DNA of 64,000 bases from Ypsolopha sequella. Lineage: Eukaryota; Arthropoda; Insecta; Lepidoptera; Ypsolophidae. This document shows positions 1 to 9,947 of the stretch, one piece after another. A program made the translations under genes and the position numbers. Location: contig OW204011.1 in NCBI GenBank assembly GCA_934047225.1, positions 14,086,339-14,150,338 of the forward strand, given 5' to 3'. Under the pieces are notes generated by a model. That model was not told the DNA's origin. It made no database searches and worked only from the letters and a program-made list of their open reading frames with translations. Within the stretch, counting starts at the first letter, position 1; every line of letters begins with the position of its first letter.

Positions 1-35
1 AGACCATAGACATCAAAACTTTTCATTTCCATAAT

Positions 36-537
36 GCCGGCGCCAGACATGTGTACACTTATTTGAACACTCGAGTGGACACACTGTGTGGCACGAGACT
101 TTGTCTATGTGTTCCAAAGTTTGTACACAGATTTGCACTTTGCCGAGCGGTATCGGTTTTTTAGCGCACATCAAAGGAATGTGTTCAAATAAGTGCGTAG
201 CCTGCCACACTATTTGCAAAGACCAGTTGCGCGAGCGCTGTTGTACGGAACGGTTGTGTGAGAAACCACGTGTTTGATCGTTCAAAATGCACACACATCC
301 ATTTACGCCTTCTTCTTGGACGTTTCGATATATTTTGTTGCAGATGTAAAAAATAATTACATGCACATAAATAATATAAGCACACTGCGTCCACGAAATC
401 GTCGTCCATCTTCTTTGTTGTCTACCAGCATACTGTGGAGAAAAGAGTTTGCGAAGCATGTGTGGCAGGTGCGCCAAATGTGTGTACAAAGTCGTCAAAG
501 AAGTGTGCAAATAAGTGTACACATGTCTGGCGCCGGC
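36..537. mobile_element. MITE-like element with 30-bp perfect terminal inverted repeats
   Basis: Positions 36-65 and 508-537 are exact reverse complements (30 of 30 bases, starting GCCGGCGCCAGACATG). The 440-bp interior contains further partial copies of the terminal TGTGTTCAAATAAGTG word in both orientations, for example near 180-200. No transposase can be read. The overlapping frames on both strands are a by-product of the palindromic sequence. I see no clear target-site duplication, so the superfamily is undetermined. Confidence 0.75.
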
Positions 538-544
538 TTAACAT

Positions 545-720
545 TTAAATGAGGCTGGGTACTTTGTGTCCTCCTCCTGTTAAGGCATATTTGTAAAATT
601 TGGTGGTGGCTGATGGATGTGGAAGAGGCAAAAGAGGTGTGTCAGGATCATAGCAGATGAAAATCTGTTGTCTCTGCCTACCCCTCCGGGAGATAGATGT
701 ATTATGTACTGTACATTGCA
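545..720 (-). repeat. Lepidopteran SINE-like repeat (GGGGTAGGCAGAG motif)
   Basis: Read on the minus strand this stretch carries the CTCCCGGAGGGGTAGGCAGAG-type word that I know as a very common lepidopteran dispersed repeat. A second copy in opposite orientation lies at about 36094-36262. Both copies sit immediately upstream of an Ala/Gly-rich exon, so the repeat was carried along in the inverted segmental duplication. Confidence 0.6.
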
Positions 721-751
721 TAAGTAAATTATTTGATTTCATTTGTTTTAG

Positions 752-978
752 GTAGCGGTAGTAATGCTGGGCAAACGGCTTTAGGCTTTGGTGCGGGTGC
801 GGGTGAGGCTGCGAGTGCGGCTGAGGGTACGAATGCGGGTGCAGCTGAGCTTACGGGTGGGGCTGTGGCTGCTGGTCTGGGTGCGGCTGCGACTGGGGCT
901 GGGGTTGGGTCTGGGTTTGCAAATTCAGGTCTGAGTGCGGCTGGGAGTCTGGGTGGTGCAGTTGCGGGTTCCAAATAA
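752..978 (+). CDS. Terminal exon of an Ala/Gly-rich protein, copy 1 (partial gene)
   Basis: A pyrimidine-rich stretch ending TTTGTTTTAG at 742-751 looks like a 3' splice site. The open frame that follows needs one base from the previous exon (phase 1) and runs 75 codons to TAA at 976-978. It starts GSGSNAGQTALGFG and then is dominated by Ala, Gly, Ser and Thr without a strict repeat, ending GGAVAGSK. No Cys is present. Composition resembles structural or secreted low-complexity proteins such as silk- or cuticle-like proteins, but I do not recognise the family. The first exon is not in the window upstream, since 1-540 is a MITE and a SINE-like repeat. A paralogous exon lies at 36060-35077 on the minus strand and keeps the same reading frame, which supports real coding. 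The MQSL first exons end in phase 0, so they cannot splice directly to this acceptor. Confidence 0.6.
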
Positions 979-1095
979 TTAAGTGACCGGTAAGTTCTAC
1001 GATTGCATCCAACTGACTTCCCGGGACCGCGCCCTTAGCGAACTACTGGACCAAAGAGGTGGTCTGAATGATTGTGTATAAAATAAACTGTTTGT
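979..1095 (+). terminator. 3' UTR and poly(A) signal of the Ala/Gly-rich gene
   Basis: AATAAA occurs at 1082-1087, about 105 bp after the stop codon. The whole UTR, including the signal, is conserved in the inverted paralogue at about 35040-34915 on the minus strand. Conservation of both exon end and UTR suggests this is the true 3' end of a transcript. Confidence 0.55.
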
Positions 1096-1350
1096 TATTA
1101 TTTAATTAAACTGTTTGCTATATTTAGCAAAAAAATGCGTTAAGTCTGGCTATCAAAATTTAATTATTAGACTGGGATTTTTTTTTACCGCTGGTCAATT
1201 CATAAAATAATGTCACTCATGTCGTGACATGTCGTCATTTGTCACGTTTAATGTCCGCAGCGATGAAATGTGCAACGAGTTGTGGCGATGGATTTGTGTT
1301 AAACGACCATTTTTACCTGTCAAAATTAAATGACAGATAATATATTACAG

Positions 1351-1446
1351 AGCCACAAACTTATCTGTTTCGATGGGCAAAACTAAAATAGTTTCTATAT
1401 TCACTGTGTGACAGTCTTCGCCACCGGAACAGATAAGTTTGTGGCT
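1351..1446. repeat. Hairpin repeat with 19-bp arms
   Basis: AGCCACAAACTTATCTGTT at 1351-1369 is the exact complement of 1428-1446. A diverged copy of the same palindromic sequence lies at about 34525-34625 within the inverted duplication. It is probably a foldback MITE remnant. The short frame across it is not considered coding. Confidence 0.55.
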
Positions 1447-1849
1447 TTGTATACGAATATAATGCAGAGAACATCGGAAATTATTTGCGATACTCGATGC
1501 TTATCAAAGTCATGCAAAATTGTCTTTTATAACAATTTAAAACACTGCACACTTGATCGCTGCGGCGATGCGTGTGCGCTAAACGCGGCAATGGTTTCAA
1601 AACAGAAAAATGTCACACAACATGTCTGCTATCGGTGACTATTATCTATGGTTGAAATTTATTTGATCCCTTTATCATCTGTGTCTTTGACCAGTAAACA
1701 TACCAAGTTTTTTGTATTGCCACTTTTGTCCACTCTCCTCCTTCGATAGCCAGGCCATCAGGGGTCTAGCACGCACCTTCGATAGAGTATGATTTTTTTC
1801 ATTATACTTACTCTATTGTGCGCGTGTTAGCCACACAGAGCCCCCTTAC

Positions 1850-2118
1850 AACAATGACGATACCCTGTCAGTCACTGCTCCAATATACACATAACGTTGA
1901 TCTGAGTTATCTTAAAGATCAGTTTGTCAGGTCTGATTCCCATGACCGCTCTAGTAAATCTCAGGTTCTTCATACCACTATACACAACACAGACGTTTAC
2001 AGTATTTGCAACCCGCTTCTGGAATAGCCTATCTTTGTTTATTCGAGATTCGCCAACTATTGCTGTTTTCAAAAATTGGAGCCGAAGCCGATACGTAGAG
2101 GCCCTTGAGACAATTTAA
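1850..2118 (+). pseudogene. LINE reverse-transcriptase C-terminal fragment
   Basis: Two overlapping plus-strand frames give complementary pieces of a typical LINE tail: a RSDSHDRSSKSQVL-like run followed, after a frame change, by FATRFWNSLSLFIRDSPTI and VFKN. The 'WNSLP...S..VFK' signature is usual at the C-terminus of jockey/CR1-type ORF2 proteins. The frames are shifted relative to each other, so it is a decayed fragment. The clade is uncertain. Confidence 0.45.
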
Positions 2119-2119
2119 T

Positions 2120-2900
2120 CTAAATGTAACATCAACCGACGATTATCCTTGTACACACTGTAGTAGTGCACCCAAGGACAATCTCCGGTCTGTGTAAGAC
2201 AAGGTTTTGTAAGGAATGAAAACAAAGGACACCAGACTATTTGGTTGATGTGCTAGTGGACTGGATATCTGGGACTATGGAAGAAACTATAGCACCTGCT
2301 AATATATGTAAATAATACGGAAAAGGGTAGGTGGAGATTCGCCAACTCAATTGAATGAGCCTCCAAATGGTCGCTCGCACGGAGACACAAAAGGGCAACA
2401 TTTTCAAAGCGGCTAAGGGGTGGAGAGGAGTCATCGGATTTTAAACGAAGATCCCTTGCTCCCTGAGGATCCAGCAACACGTGCCCATTTGCCACTTAAC
2501 CTTCGAGCATATAGCTCTTGCTATTCCATTCTGACCGGCATTCCACGGCAAGCCAAATGTGGGGGATTTGTCCCTCGTCATTGTTAACTCCGGCCGGCCA
2601 ACAAAGGCAAACTGAAGATAAGGAAGAGGGCCTTCCCCCGGGAGCATGTTCTGGTCCGTGGGGTCGCTACTGCCCAACAGCTCACCTCAAGCTGCCCTGC
2701 GTTATGTCATTGCCCTGTTGGCCGTGTAAGTTTCATCCCCGATGTCCTCCGGCTCTGACGTCATTCACACCCAGTGCTGCCAATTGGCACCTGGGCGGGG
2801 AGAGCAAGTAGTTTTATTTCAGGGGCATGTATCTGCATACTGCCTTGACTCGCCCTGTGTCGGTACAAATATCGACAGTAACTATATTGAAATCAGTGCG
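2120..2900. other. Unassigned sequence
   Basis: This stretch, with a GC-richer part at about 2400-2800, contains no gene or repeat I can name. Short frames exist on both strands (for example 2518-2811 plus and 2441-2677 minus), but neither has recognisable motifs or splice context. A decayed retroelement fragment is possible but not shown. Confidence 0.3.
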
Positions 2901-2904
2901 CTGT

Positions 2905-3180
2905 TAGGCTAGGGTGCTATCAACAATTAATACATTCTTATTGCCCACCAGAGGGCACCAATGAGGTGCTAGCTTATGCACTCGGGTGAATACGTCATAT
3001 TGTAAGTGATGAAAAAATAAAAGTCAGAAATATCGAAACATGAACTTTATTGCACCATCATTTTAAAATGTTTTATTGTAGCGGAGAGACGATTAATTAA
3101 CTGAAACAAACAATTTAATGTATTACCATCATAAATATAATGTTACCACCATAAATATCATTGAAAAATTAAAAAAAAAA
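2905..3180. repeat. Dispersed repeat, single-unit version of the 22.7-kb minisatellite repeat
   Basis: One copy of the GGGTGCTATCAACAATTAAT...CCAGAGGG unit is followed by a non-tandem tail (ACTCGGGTGAATACGTCATATTG... to GGAGAGACGATTAATTA). The same unit in about seven copies, followed by the same tail, occurs at 22735-23300. The two loci are therefore the same repeat family, differing in copy number of the internal unit. Confidence 0.7.
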
Positions 3181-3351
3181 ACGGCCAGGTGTGAGTTGCA
3201 CTTCAACGCCGAGGGTTTGATATAACAGCAAGCGCAAAAACCATAAAAAAATTTAAAGCAAGGAATTCTTGTTACTTCGTAAAGGTTTAAATTCAAGTGG
3301 ACTTTGAAAAAAAGGTGATTTGGGGACATCAGAATCGGAGTCAGAAGCCCG

Positions 3352-4045
3352 GAATGTGTTCTGAATGTTTTGTTGATGGTTGGGATACTTGCACTAGAGG
3401 TGTTGTTGCGCTGCAGTCGGGAGCCAGGGAGGTGTTCTGTATGTTTTGTGGATGGTTGAGATACTTGCACTAGAGGTGTTGTTGCGCTGCAGTCGGGAGC
3501 CAGGGATGTGTTCTTTATGTTTTGTGGATGGTTGGGATACTTGCACTAGAGGTGTTGTTGCGCTACAGTCGGGAGCCAGGGATGTGTTCTGTATGTTTTG
3601 TGGATGGTTGGGATACTTGCACTAGAGGTGTTGTTGCGCTGCAGTCGGGAGCCAGGGATGTGTTCTGTATGTTTTGTGGATGGTTGAGATACTTGCACTA
3701 GAGGTGTTGTTGCGCTGCAGTCGGGAGCCAGGGATGTGTTCTGTATGTTTTGTGGATGGTTGGGATACTTGCACTAGAGGTGTTGTTGCGCTACAGTCGG
3801 GAGCCAGGGATGTGTTCTGTATGTTTTGTGGATGGTTGAGATACTTGCACTAGAGGTGTTGTTGCGCTGCAGTCGGGAGCCAGGGATGTGTTCTGTATGT
3901 TTTGTGGATAGTTGGGATACTTGCATTAGAGGTGTTGTTGCGCTGCAGTCGGGAGCCAGGGATGTGTTCTGTATGTTTTGTGGATGGTTGGGATACTGGC
4001 ACTAGAGGTGTAGTTGCGCTGCAGTCGGGAGCCAGGAATATATGT
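3352..4045. repeat. Minisatellite, 76-bp unit, about nine copies
   Basis: The unit runs GATGTGTTCTGTATGTTTTG... through a TTGCACTAGAGG word to GCAGTCGGGAGCCAGG. Spacing between successive ATACTTGCAC words is 76 bp. Copies are nearly identical, with a few substitutions such as GGTTGGG/GGTTGAG and CTGCAG/CTACAG. A 1-2 unit relic of the same sequence lies at about 24690-24845. No coding periodicity is kept. Confidence 0.9.
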
Positions 4046-4182
4046 TTTGTTAATAGTTGGGGAACTTACGCTCAACATTCTTCAGGAAACACCTCACAAA
4101 CTGTAACAATAATTAATTATAAATTTTAAAACATTACACTGTGTGTTATTTTATATGTGACATAAAATAAAACTACATTTTT

Positions 4183-4330
4183 AACCGACTTTAAAAAGGA
4201 GGCGGTTCTCAATTCGACTGTATGTTTTTTTTTCTTTTTTTTTTTGTGGCGTTGTTACTCCATAACTCCGTCATTTATGAACCGATTTGAACAATTCTTT
4301 TTTTCTTTGAAAGAATGTACTTACAGGTTG
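4183..4330. repeat. Dispersed lepidopteran repeat (AACCGACTT... family)
   Basis: It begins with AACCGACTTTAAAAAGGAGG and continues with a TTCTCAATTCGACTGTATG word and a T-rich run. I recognise this as a widespread insect dispersed repeat. A related AACCGACTT word opens at 4981 within the foldback below. Confidence 0.45.
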
Positions 4331-4439
4331 GTCCCATTTTAGGTTTAATCATGATCTGATGAAGGTCTTCAGAGATAGGCAGTGGAACTCCTCAGAAAAT
4401 GACAGCATACCTCTCAAAATTGAGGTAATCGCTTTGTAC

Positions 4440-4870
4440 CTGGGTGCTGATTACAAGGTATTACTTGAAAATCATCATTCTTCCACCTGACCTTCGATCC
4501 TGGCTTCATCACCATATTCACCATAGAACTCTTCAACGGATCAGAGCACATAACTCGAGATTGCGGCAATCACTGCTTAAGGGTGCTAATTCAAGGGTTA
4601 TTACTTGGAGATTACCAGAGTACTCACCTGACCTTCGATCCTGGCTTCATCACCATAGAACTCCTCAACGGATGACAGAACATAACTTTGGATTGCGGCA
4701 ATCAGTTTGTGTTATGGTGCTCATTGCAGGGCATTGCTTGAAAATTGCCAGTGTACCCACCTGACCTTCGATCTTGGCTTCATCACCGTAGAACTCTTTA
4801 ACGAATGACAGCACATAACTCGAGATTGATAGCAGGAAGCTACTCAAACATAGCTACTTATACTCACTTG
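4440..4870. repeat. Tandem repeat of about 138 bp, three copies
   Basis: The block CACCTGACCTTCGATCCTGG with GCTTCATCACCAT recurs starting near 4483, 4626 and 4759, each followed by a TAGAACTC.TC.ACGGAT...CATAACT block and a GATTGCGGCAATC-like run. Copies are about 85-90 % similar by eye. The frame 4444-4764 reflects the repeat and is not considered a gene. Confidence 0.65.
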
Positions 4871-4949
4871 AACTTCGTTTCATATTAAAACCACGTTTGC
4901 AAGAACTACCCATATTTCACAATTTAACCCAGCAACACTAAAAAATGTG

Positions 4950-5315
4950 AAATAAAATAAACTTTTAACAAAAAAATAGCAACCGACTTCAATAGTAACA
5001 GCAGTCATTCACTAAAAAGTTAATAATAATTCTATAAAGACCGATGGTACCGAAGCAACACATTTTCCGACTTCTTTCTTCCTGAAACATTATGTTATCT
5101 AGAAGTCGGCGTATTTCCTACGATATAGCAACATAAAAACCAATATAAGAACGCTGACTTCTAGATAACACAACGTTTCAGGAAGAAAGAAGTCGGCAAA
5201 AGTGTTGCTTCGGTACCATCGGTCTTTATAGAATTATTATTAACTTTTTAGTGAATGACTGCTGTTACTATTGAATTCGGTTGCTATTTTTTTGTTAAAG
5301 GTTTATTTTTTCTAC
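4950..5315. mobile_element. Foldback element with about 150-bp arms
   Basis: Left arm about 4950-5113 and right arm about 5154-5315 are near-perfect complements around a 40-bp loop (for example TTCAGGAAGAAAGAAGTCGG at 5179 against its complement at 5076). Such arms would make a long hairpin in RNA or single-stranded DNA. There is no transposase and the superfamily is unknown. It marks the left limit of recognisable segment A. Confidence 0.85.
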
Positions 5316-5727
5316 TGATCGTACTGAACAAAATTACAAAGAAAATTAAAAATCGCAATGACAGGTGTTTATTTGTGACTTTGTGTTAAAATAGGATTCA
5401 ACTGCACTTACAATCAAATTCATCAGGGCTCGCCATCACTAGCTGAGGGAAGGAGCAGAACACCACCTGTGGAACACATGCAAGGTTCATCAATGTTGAG
5501 GCAAAGCTATCGAACTATAAAAAGTGATAGGTGATATAGGACAGGAGGATATACAGGTGATCTGTTAATTTTGCTCTGAACATAATTTTATAAAACCACA
5601 AATGATTATCCTGCACTATACATATATCCCTGAACTAAAATCCTGTAATTAAAAAGTTAAAAAAAAGAAGAAAAAGTCATGACCTTGCTAATTTTCTTGC
5701 CCTTCTTTTTAGTTAGCCTAATTGAAA

Positions 5728-5893
5728 TTTATTTATTTATTAGGAGCACCAAAGTTACATACACAAAAAGTTTAATACTAGTAAAAATAAAGGGTTAGCA
5801 TCCGTGTGTTGTAACGTTACAGGTGCACGCACACCTTTTACAAATAACAGAGCTTTATCAAAAGTTAAATTTAACAAATACAATATACATGAT
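5728..5893 (-). mobile_element. LINE 3' end, piece separated from its body by the BEL/Pao insertion
   Basis: On the minus strand this is the 3' tail of the LINE whose coding remnant lies at 11366-12140, ending in an AATAAATAAATAAAT run at 5729-5743. The LINE boundary is supported by segment B: at 26402-26475 the flanks TTCTTTTTAGT..GACTAAT and GTTGTAGGTCTGTG are directly joined, whereas here they are 6.4 kb apart (5731 and 12140). A GAAA word at both edges is a candidate short target duplication. Confidence 0.7.
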
Positions 5894-6583
5894 TGTTACT
5901 TATAAAGTGGTAATGTTTCTGACTGGTGACGGGCATCGGCGTCACTGGTGCGAGGGTTCCATAACCACGCTCAGACACCACAAATTGTATGATAAAGGGC
6001 GATATTAGCAGCTGGAACAGGGGCCCATAAGCTGTCCCAGATTTATATTCTACAAATATCTTATATTCTACAAAATATAGTACAAAATGTCCTACCAGAC
6101 AATTGCACTTGATGACGTCATCATCTAGTCCTCGCACGAATTCCTTCCGCACGTGGACTCCAAGGCGTTCCGGTGTTGTGACACGTTGTTCACCTTCCAC
6201 GAAGAATCTAAACATGACCCACCTACCCCTGGATGCATCCAAACCCAGAAGAAATGGTAATTGACAAGTCCACTTGTTGGAAACCGCGTGTATTCAGGTT
6301 ATGTCACACACACACAGGAAATACACTAAAAATGGCCTTCACGCCAAAATATTGTCAGACCCTGACTCAATAATGTTTTTTACGATGTCCACATCAATTT
6401 CCCTTGTATTAAACCATTAATATCCTTAAAAAAAGTGGTCGACCGCGACCCTTTCCCAAAATTCCGCCTTTTCGAGGTTTTTGACAGCTCCAAGAGAGAG
6501 AAGTGTTACCACACACAAAAAACAACATCGTCGACCGAACACTCGACTGATGCGTTCTAAAAATATACATTTTATTCATAACA
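5894..6583 (-). repeat. BEL/Pao retrotransposon 3' LTR (690 bp)
   Basis: This is nearly identical to 10674-11361; the clearest differences are one CA dinucleotide in a CA run near 6310 and a few substitutions. The ends are TGTTA...TAACA, and the element is flanked by a 4-bp TGAT target duplication (5890-5893 and 11362-11365). On the minus strand an AATAAA lies at its very start. Just inside, 6584-6600 reads as a polypurine-like AGAGCGGGGGAC on the minus strand, as expected next to a 3' LTR. The 123-residue frame inside it (5871-6242) is an LTR by-product also present in the other LTR. Confidence 0.9.
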
Positions 6584-8145
6584 GTCCCCCGCTCTGGGCT
6601 GAGTAACAGACCACTAGCTCATACAACCGGGAGACGGGAGAGAGTTGTCATGGCTCGTCACAAAATCGAACCTTCGACCAACACCTCTGCGACGCGTGGA
6701 GTTCCGTCTCCGCCAAAAAACAACTTTAATATACGGCCCCGGCGCCAAAACAAGGATAGCACGTTCACATCCTTCAAAAGAGTTAAATTTCCTTCCCTAG
6801 GATGCTCAGTCCTGTCTGACCACAGAGAGGACGAGAGTTGAGGACCGCTTCCACTTTACAATAAACAGTGGCAAGCTCCTCAAAAGTTAGGACAGTTTCC
6901 CCAATAACGCAGCGGAGGTGGGTCTTTGCTGACTTGACGGCAGCTTCAAAAAAAATCCCTCCCCAGTGAGGGCAATTTGGGGGACTGTACCGCCAAGTTA
7001 CCCCTTTCCGGGCGAAGATTTAACTTAAACTAGCATAGTTATTTACAAAACAAAAAATAACAACATCATTAGCAGTACCTATGTAGATTGTGCCATTAAC
7101 AGAACGAATAAGTGAAGGTTAACCCCTACGCGACACGAAACGATCCAACGCGGCGACGAAGGCCTCCGTAGTCAAAGCTGATACCACTGCCAAGTGAACG
7201 GCCTTGGTGGCCAAGCACACAAATACACAAGGTATGCTTTCACAACCCGAGCGTTGAGATTGCTAAAAACCCCCGTGCGCGATACGTATGTGTCAATCCG
7301 ACACCAACAGATTTACCAAAGGTCCGTCTTGGGTAGAAGCAAAGAATGATGACTTACGTATGGCAGGTCAGCTCTCCAAAATCAGCCTCCGAAACGCAGA
7401 AGTCCTTCATAATCCGTGAAAGTATTCAAACGAGCAACCGCTCACTTCAGCCTGGCGTGATCCTCGCGCAGAACTCGAAGTCTAAACTTGATGAGGTCCG
7501 CCTGAAGTACACGAACCCAGTGTACCAATGCGCTCCAACGCTCCTCTGCACTCATGGCTGGGGACAAAATATATGAATTTCATTGACTGGTTGGTATTTC
7601 AACATAATACCACCATCATATTGGGATCCTCCAAATCTGCAAACAGTCTATGTTTGTTTGAAAGCCATTTCCTAAGTTCGAACATAATAATCCAAGTATC
7701 GAATCAAATATCGAATATCCAAAATTGTGGATACCTCCACCAATGAAGAAGAACCCAGAGTCCTTTTAAAAACCAAATAGGATCCATCCTAACAAATCCG
7801 CGCCCAGGAAAACATCGACTGGGGCCGGATGACAAAACGTGGGTCTGCCAGATGCAGACCTGACGTGCATGAGATTATGGACAGAGGAAGGTCCAAAGAA
7901 GGCTGCCAATCGACAATATTGTCTATAATCATGGCTGCAGCCGCTGATTCAACTCCAGTCCACCAATACCTAGGAGCGGCAACGACGAAACCTCCAGGTT
8001 CAAAACTAATCGGTGCGCCACTTGACTTTCCAAGTCGAGGAGGGCCCTTACCCTAACTCAATCCCCCCTGGGGCCCTAGACGCGAGCCATCGCGGTAGAC
8101 AACAGAACCGTCCGCGGTTCCGTACTCATGGCTTGAACAAGCTAG
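6584..8145 (-). mobile_element. BEL/Pao internal region, pol missing or destroyed
   Basis: In a complete BEL/Pao element about 4-5 kb of protease, reverse transcriptase, RNase H and integrase follows gag. Here only 1.56 kb separates the gag stop from the 3' LTR, and it has no frame with RT or integrase motifs. The element is therefore non-autonomous, through internal deletion. Its near-identical LTRs show that the insertion itself is relatively recent. Confidence 0.75.
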
Positions 8146-9426
8146 TTACAGGCTACCCCACCTGAGGAGCGCAGGACCAGTCCACTGGTAATAATACGGC
8201 TGGCGCGTGCACATCCCCACCCTGGGGGGAGCGTAGCCTCCAACTCTCCCTGAGTACGGCGGGTGGTACTCTAACCGCGGGTACTCGCGGTACGGCGGTG
8301 AGTAACCCCGTGACTCCGTCTGAGCACGGTGCTCCATGCTAGCTGGCACCAAAACCGGCGCGGGGAGGGGGGGCCTAGCCCTTGCCAACTCCAATTGGCC
8401 CCCGCCCGTAGGGGCCCAATTCACAACATGGCCATATGTGTGATAGCCCGTAGGCGAGGGGCTCCCTACGGGTCCACGCGCAAATACATAACTCACCTCC
8501 CGGTGAGGGGGCGCGCCTCGCGCCACAGTCCTCCGTTCCGACGGAGGGGAGTTTTTCCCGACAGCAAGCCTTCCCTGGACCGAGGGGGGGGAAGTTCTCC
8601 CTGAAGCACCCCCGCCCGTAGGGCTCCGTCGCTGCGGGACCGGTGAAGCCGCTTCAGATCTGTTGGCACACAACAATAAATGGTGAGGCCCCTCACACTC
8701 ACTGCAACGTCGTGGCTCGGGACAATCACGTTCGAAGTGATTGCCCAAGCAACCGAAACATAGGCTCTTACGCTTCACCATGCGTCGCCGCTCGGTGACG
8801 TGCAGGTTTCGCCACTGCTGACATCTCAGCAGGTCATGTCCTGTATGGCCACACTGCAAACAGGTCGATGACCTCTTGATCACGGCGACCGCCGCCAAAC
8901 GCGCAATATCGCGTCCCCGCGACTGCTGCGGTTGTCTGGGCTCCCCACATTCCGATGAGCCAGCAGACGAAAATGATTGCGCCCCAGATGGCGCCAAGTC
9001 CGGCTGTGATGTTTCTGCTACCCTAGCTTCATATTCAAGAAACCTTAATAAGTCCGTAAATTTAGGCACAGTGCTGCCATCTTTTTCTGCGGACACCCGC
9101 TCAAAACGTGACCTCACATCATTAGGCAACCTACCTAAAATAATGTGAACGAGTAAAAACGACCACTCGTCCACCGGTAAACCTAATGTTTTAAGGGCAT
9201 TACACGCCACAGTGACCGGAGTCAGCAACTGCAACCTTAGTTGAGCCCGGTCGGTTACCCTAGGTAACGTCAACAATTGAGACGCATGCGCATCCGCCAG
9301 TAAGCGCATGTTCTGATACCTATCATTTAATAGGCCCCACGCTATATCATAATGATCATCCTCCACCCTGAGGTGCTGGATGAGCGACCTGGCCTCGCCC
9401 TCCAATGTTGACATCAAATATGCCAT
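8146..9426 (-). CDS. BEL/Pao Gag-like protein, C-terminal part with three CCHC zinc knuckles
   Basis: This 426-residue frame starts MAYLMSTLEGEARSLIQHL, the classical BEL/Pao gag core (the DUF1759-type region, in which residues L..L.G.A...I..L precede 'YD.AW.LL..RY'). Three CCHC fingers follow at residues about 189-202 (CX2CX4HX4C), 223-235 and 241-253, then a Pro/Gly/Ser-rich GC-rich tail. Gag would package element RNA in cytoplasmic particles. The N-terminal part lies in another frame at 9414-9947, so a single indel near 9420 splits the gene. The ATG here is therefore not a natural start. It is a transposon gene, not a host gene. Confidence 0.85.
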   Translation of the reverse strand: MAYLMSTLEGEARSLIQHLRVEDDHYDIAWGLLNDRYQNMRLLADAHASQLLTLPRVTDRAQLRLQLLTPVTVACNALKTLGLPVDEWSFLLVHIILGRLPNDVRSRFERVSAEKDGSTVPKFTDLLRFLEYEARVAETSQPDLAPSGAQSFSSAGSSECGEPRQPQQSRGRDIARLAAVAVIKRSSTCLQCGHTGHDLLRCQQWRNLHVTERRRMVKRKSLCFGCLGNHFERDCPEPRRCSECEGPHHLLLCANRSEAASPVPQRRSPTGGGASGRTSPPSVQGRLAVGKNSPPSERRTVARGAPPHREVSYVFARGPVGSPSPTGYHTYGHVVNWAPTGGGQLELARARPPLPAPVLVPASMEHRAQTESRGYSPPYREYPRLEYHPPYSGRVGGYAPPRVGMCTRQPYYYQWTGPALLRWGSL

Positions 9427-9947
9427 CTTTTGCCCTTTGTTAAATCTATCCTAGAATCTACTAAAGAAGTAAACATATTTTTGAAAGAAACCCATTCTTG
9501 AATTTTCCCATTAAATTTATTCAGTTCTAAACTAGTCAATTTACCAGACACGCCATCTACCGGTTGAGGCGTGACAACTACAGGACCTCCTGAATTTTGC
9601 CTCTTTAGCTCAGCAATATTATTCGACTTTATAACTAGCGCCTTACCAGTGGCGCCATCTGTTGGTCTAGGTGTGCTAACAACCGGGCTGCCCGATTGTC
9701 GCTTTTTGATCATGGAGGCCGCCTCTGTTATATCATCATAAATCCCTTTTATCTGAGCCAAATCCGTAACATACCTCTTCATAGGCTCGTCACTTTCCTG
9801 TAGTGCTGCCACAGCCGCCTCTGCGTCAGCCAGCCGCTCGGCTCTCTCCAGGATTGCATTGTCGCGATCCGAACGAGAAAGCAATCCCTGGACGGTCGTA
9901 AACCAGCGGAGCTCCTTCGCAAACGCAGCCTTGTGAGACTTGGACAT
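9414..9947 (-). CDS. BEL/Pao Gag-like protein, N-terminal part (frameshifted from the rest)
   Basis: This 177-residue frame starts MSKSHKAAFAKELRWF and has an amphipathic helical N-terminus rich in Ala, Glu and Arg (residues about 10-75). The C-terminal run LNKFNGKIQEWVSFKNMF...LVDS is the usual entry to the BEL gag core ('F.G....W..F...F..LV'). It ends abruptly in KGKRWHI where the next frame takes over at MAYLMSTLEG, so one frameshift separates them. The 5' LTR lies 727 bp upstream on the minus strand, a plausible leader length. Confidence 0.8.
   Translation of the reverse strand: MSKSHKAAFAKELRWFTTVQGLLSRSDRDNAILERAERLADAEAAVAALQESDEPMKRYVTDLAQIKGIYDDITEAASMIKKRQSGSPVVSTPRPTDGATGKALVIKSNNIAELKRQNSGGPVVVTPQPVDGVSGKLTSLELNKFNGKIQEWVSFKNMFTSLVDSRIDLTKGKRWHI

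Larger units (their letters stand above)
545..1640 (+). repeat. Inverted segmental duplication, copy 1 (partner about 34380-36262)
   Basis: The order SINE-like repeat, TTTGTTTTAG acceptor, Ala/Gly-rich exon, AATAAA-bearing 3' UTR, GCGTTAAGTCTGGCTATC block, ATGTCGTGACATG block and AGATAAGTTTGTGGCT hairpin is repeated in reverse on the minus strand between about 36262 and 34380. The partner is longer because a solo LTR (35245-36017) interrupts its exon. The arms are diverged, so this is not a recent palindrome or an assembly duplicate. Confidence 0.8.

Noticed and set aside
13..552. Several overlapping frames of 63-169 residues on both strands
   Set aside because: All lie within the palindromic MITE 36-537; mirrored frames on both strands are expected from inverted repeats, and no domain is visible.
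2441..2811. Overlapping frames of 78-97 residues in a GC-richer patch
   Set aside because: No motif, no conserved copy in the window and both strands equally open; not enough to call a gene or a pol fragment.
3352..4045. Regular repeats suggesting a CRISPR array
   Set aside because: The 76-bp units are contiguous with no unique spacers, and the genome is eukaryotic; it is a minisatellite.
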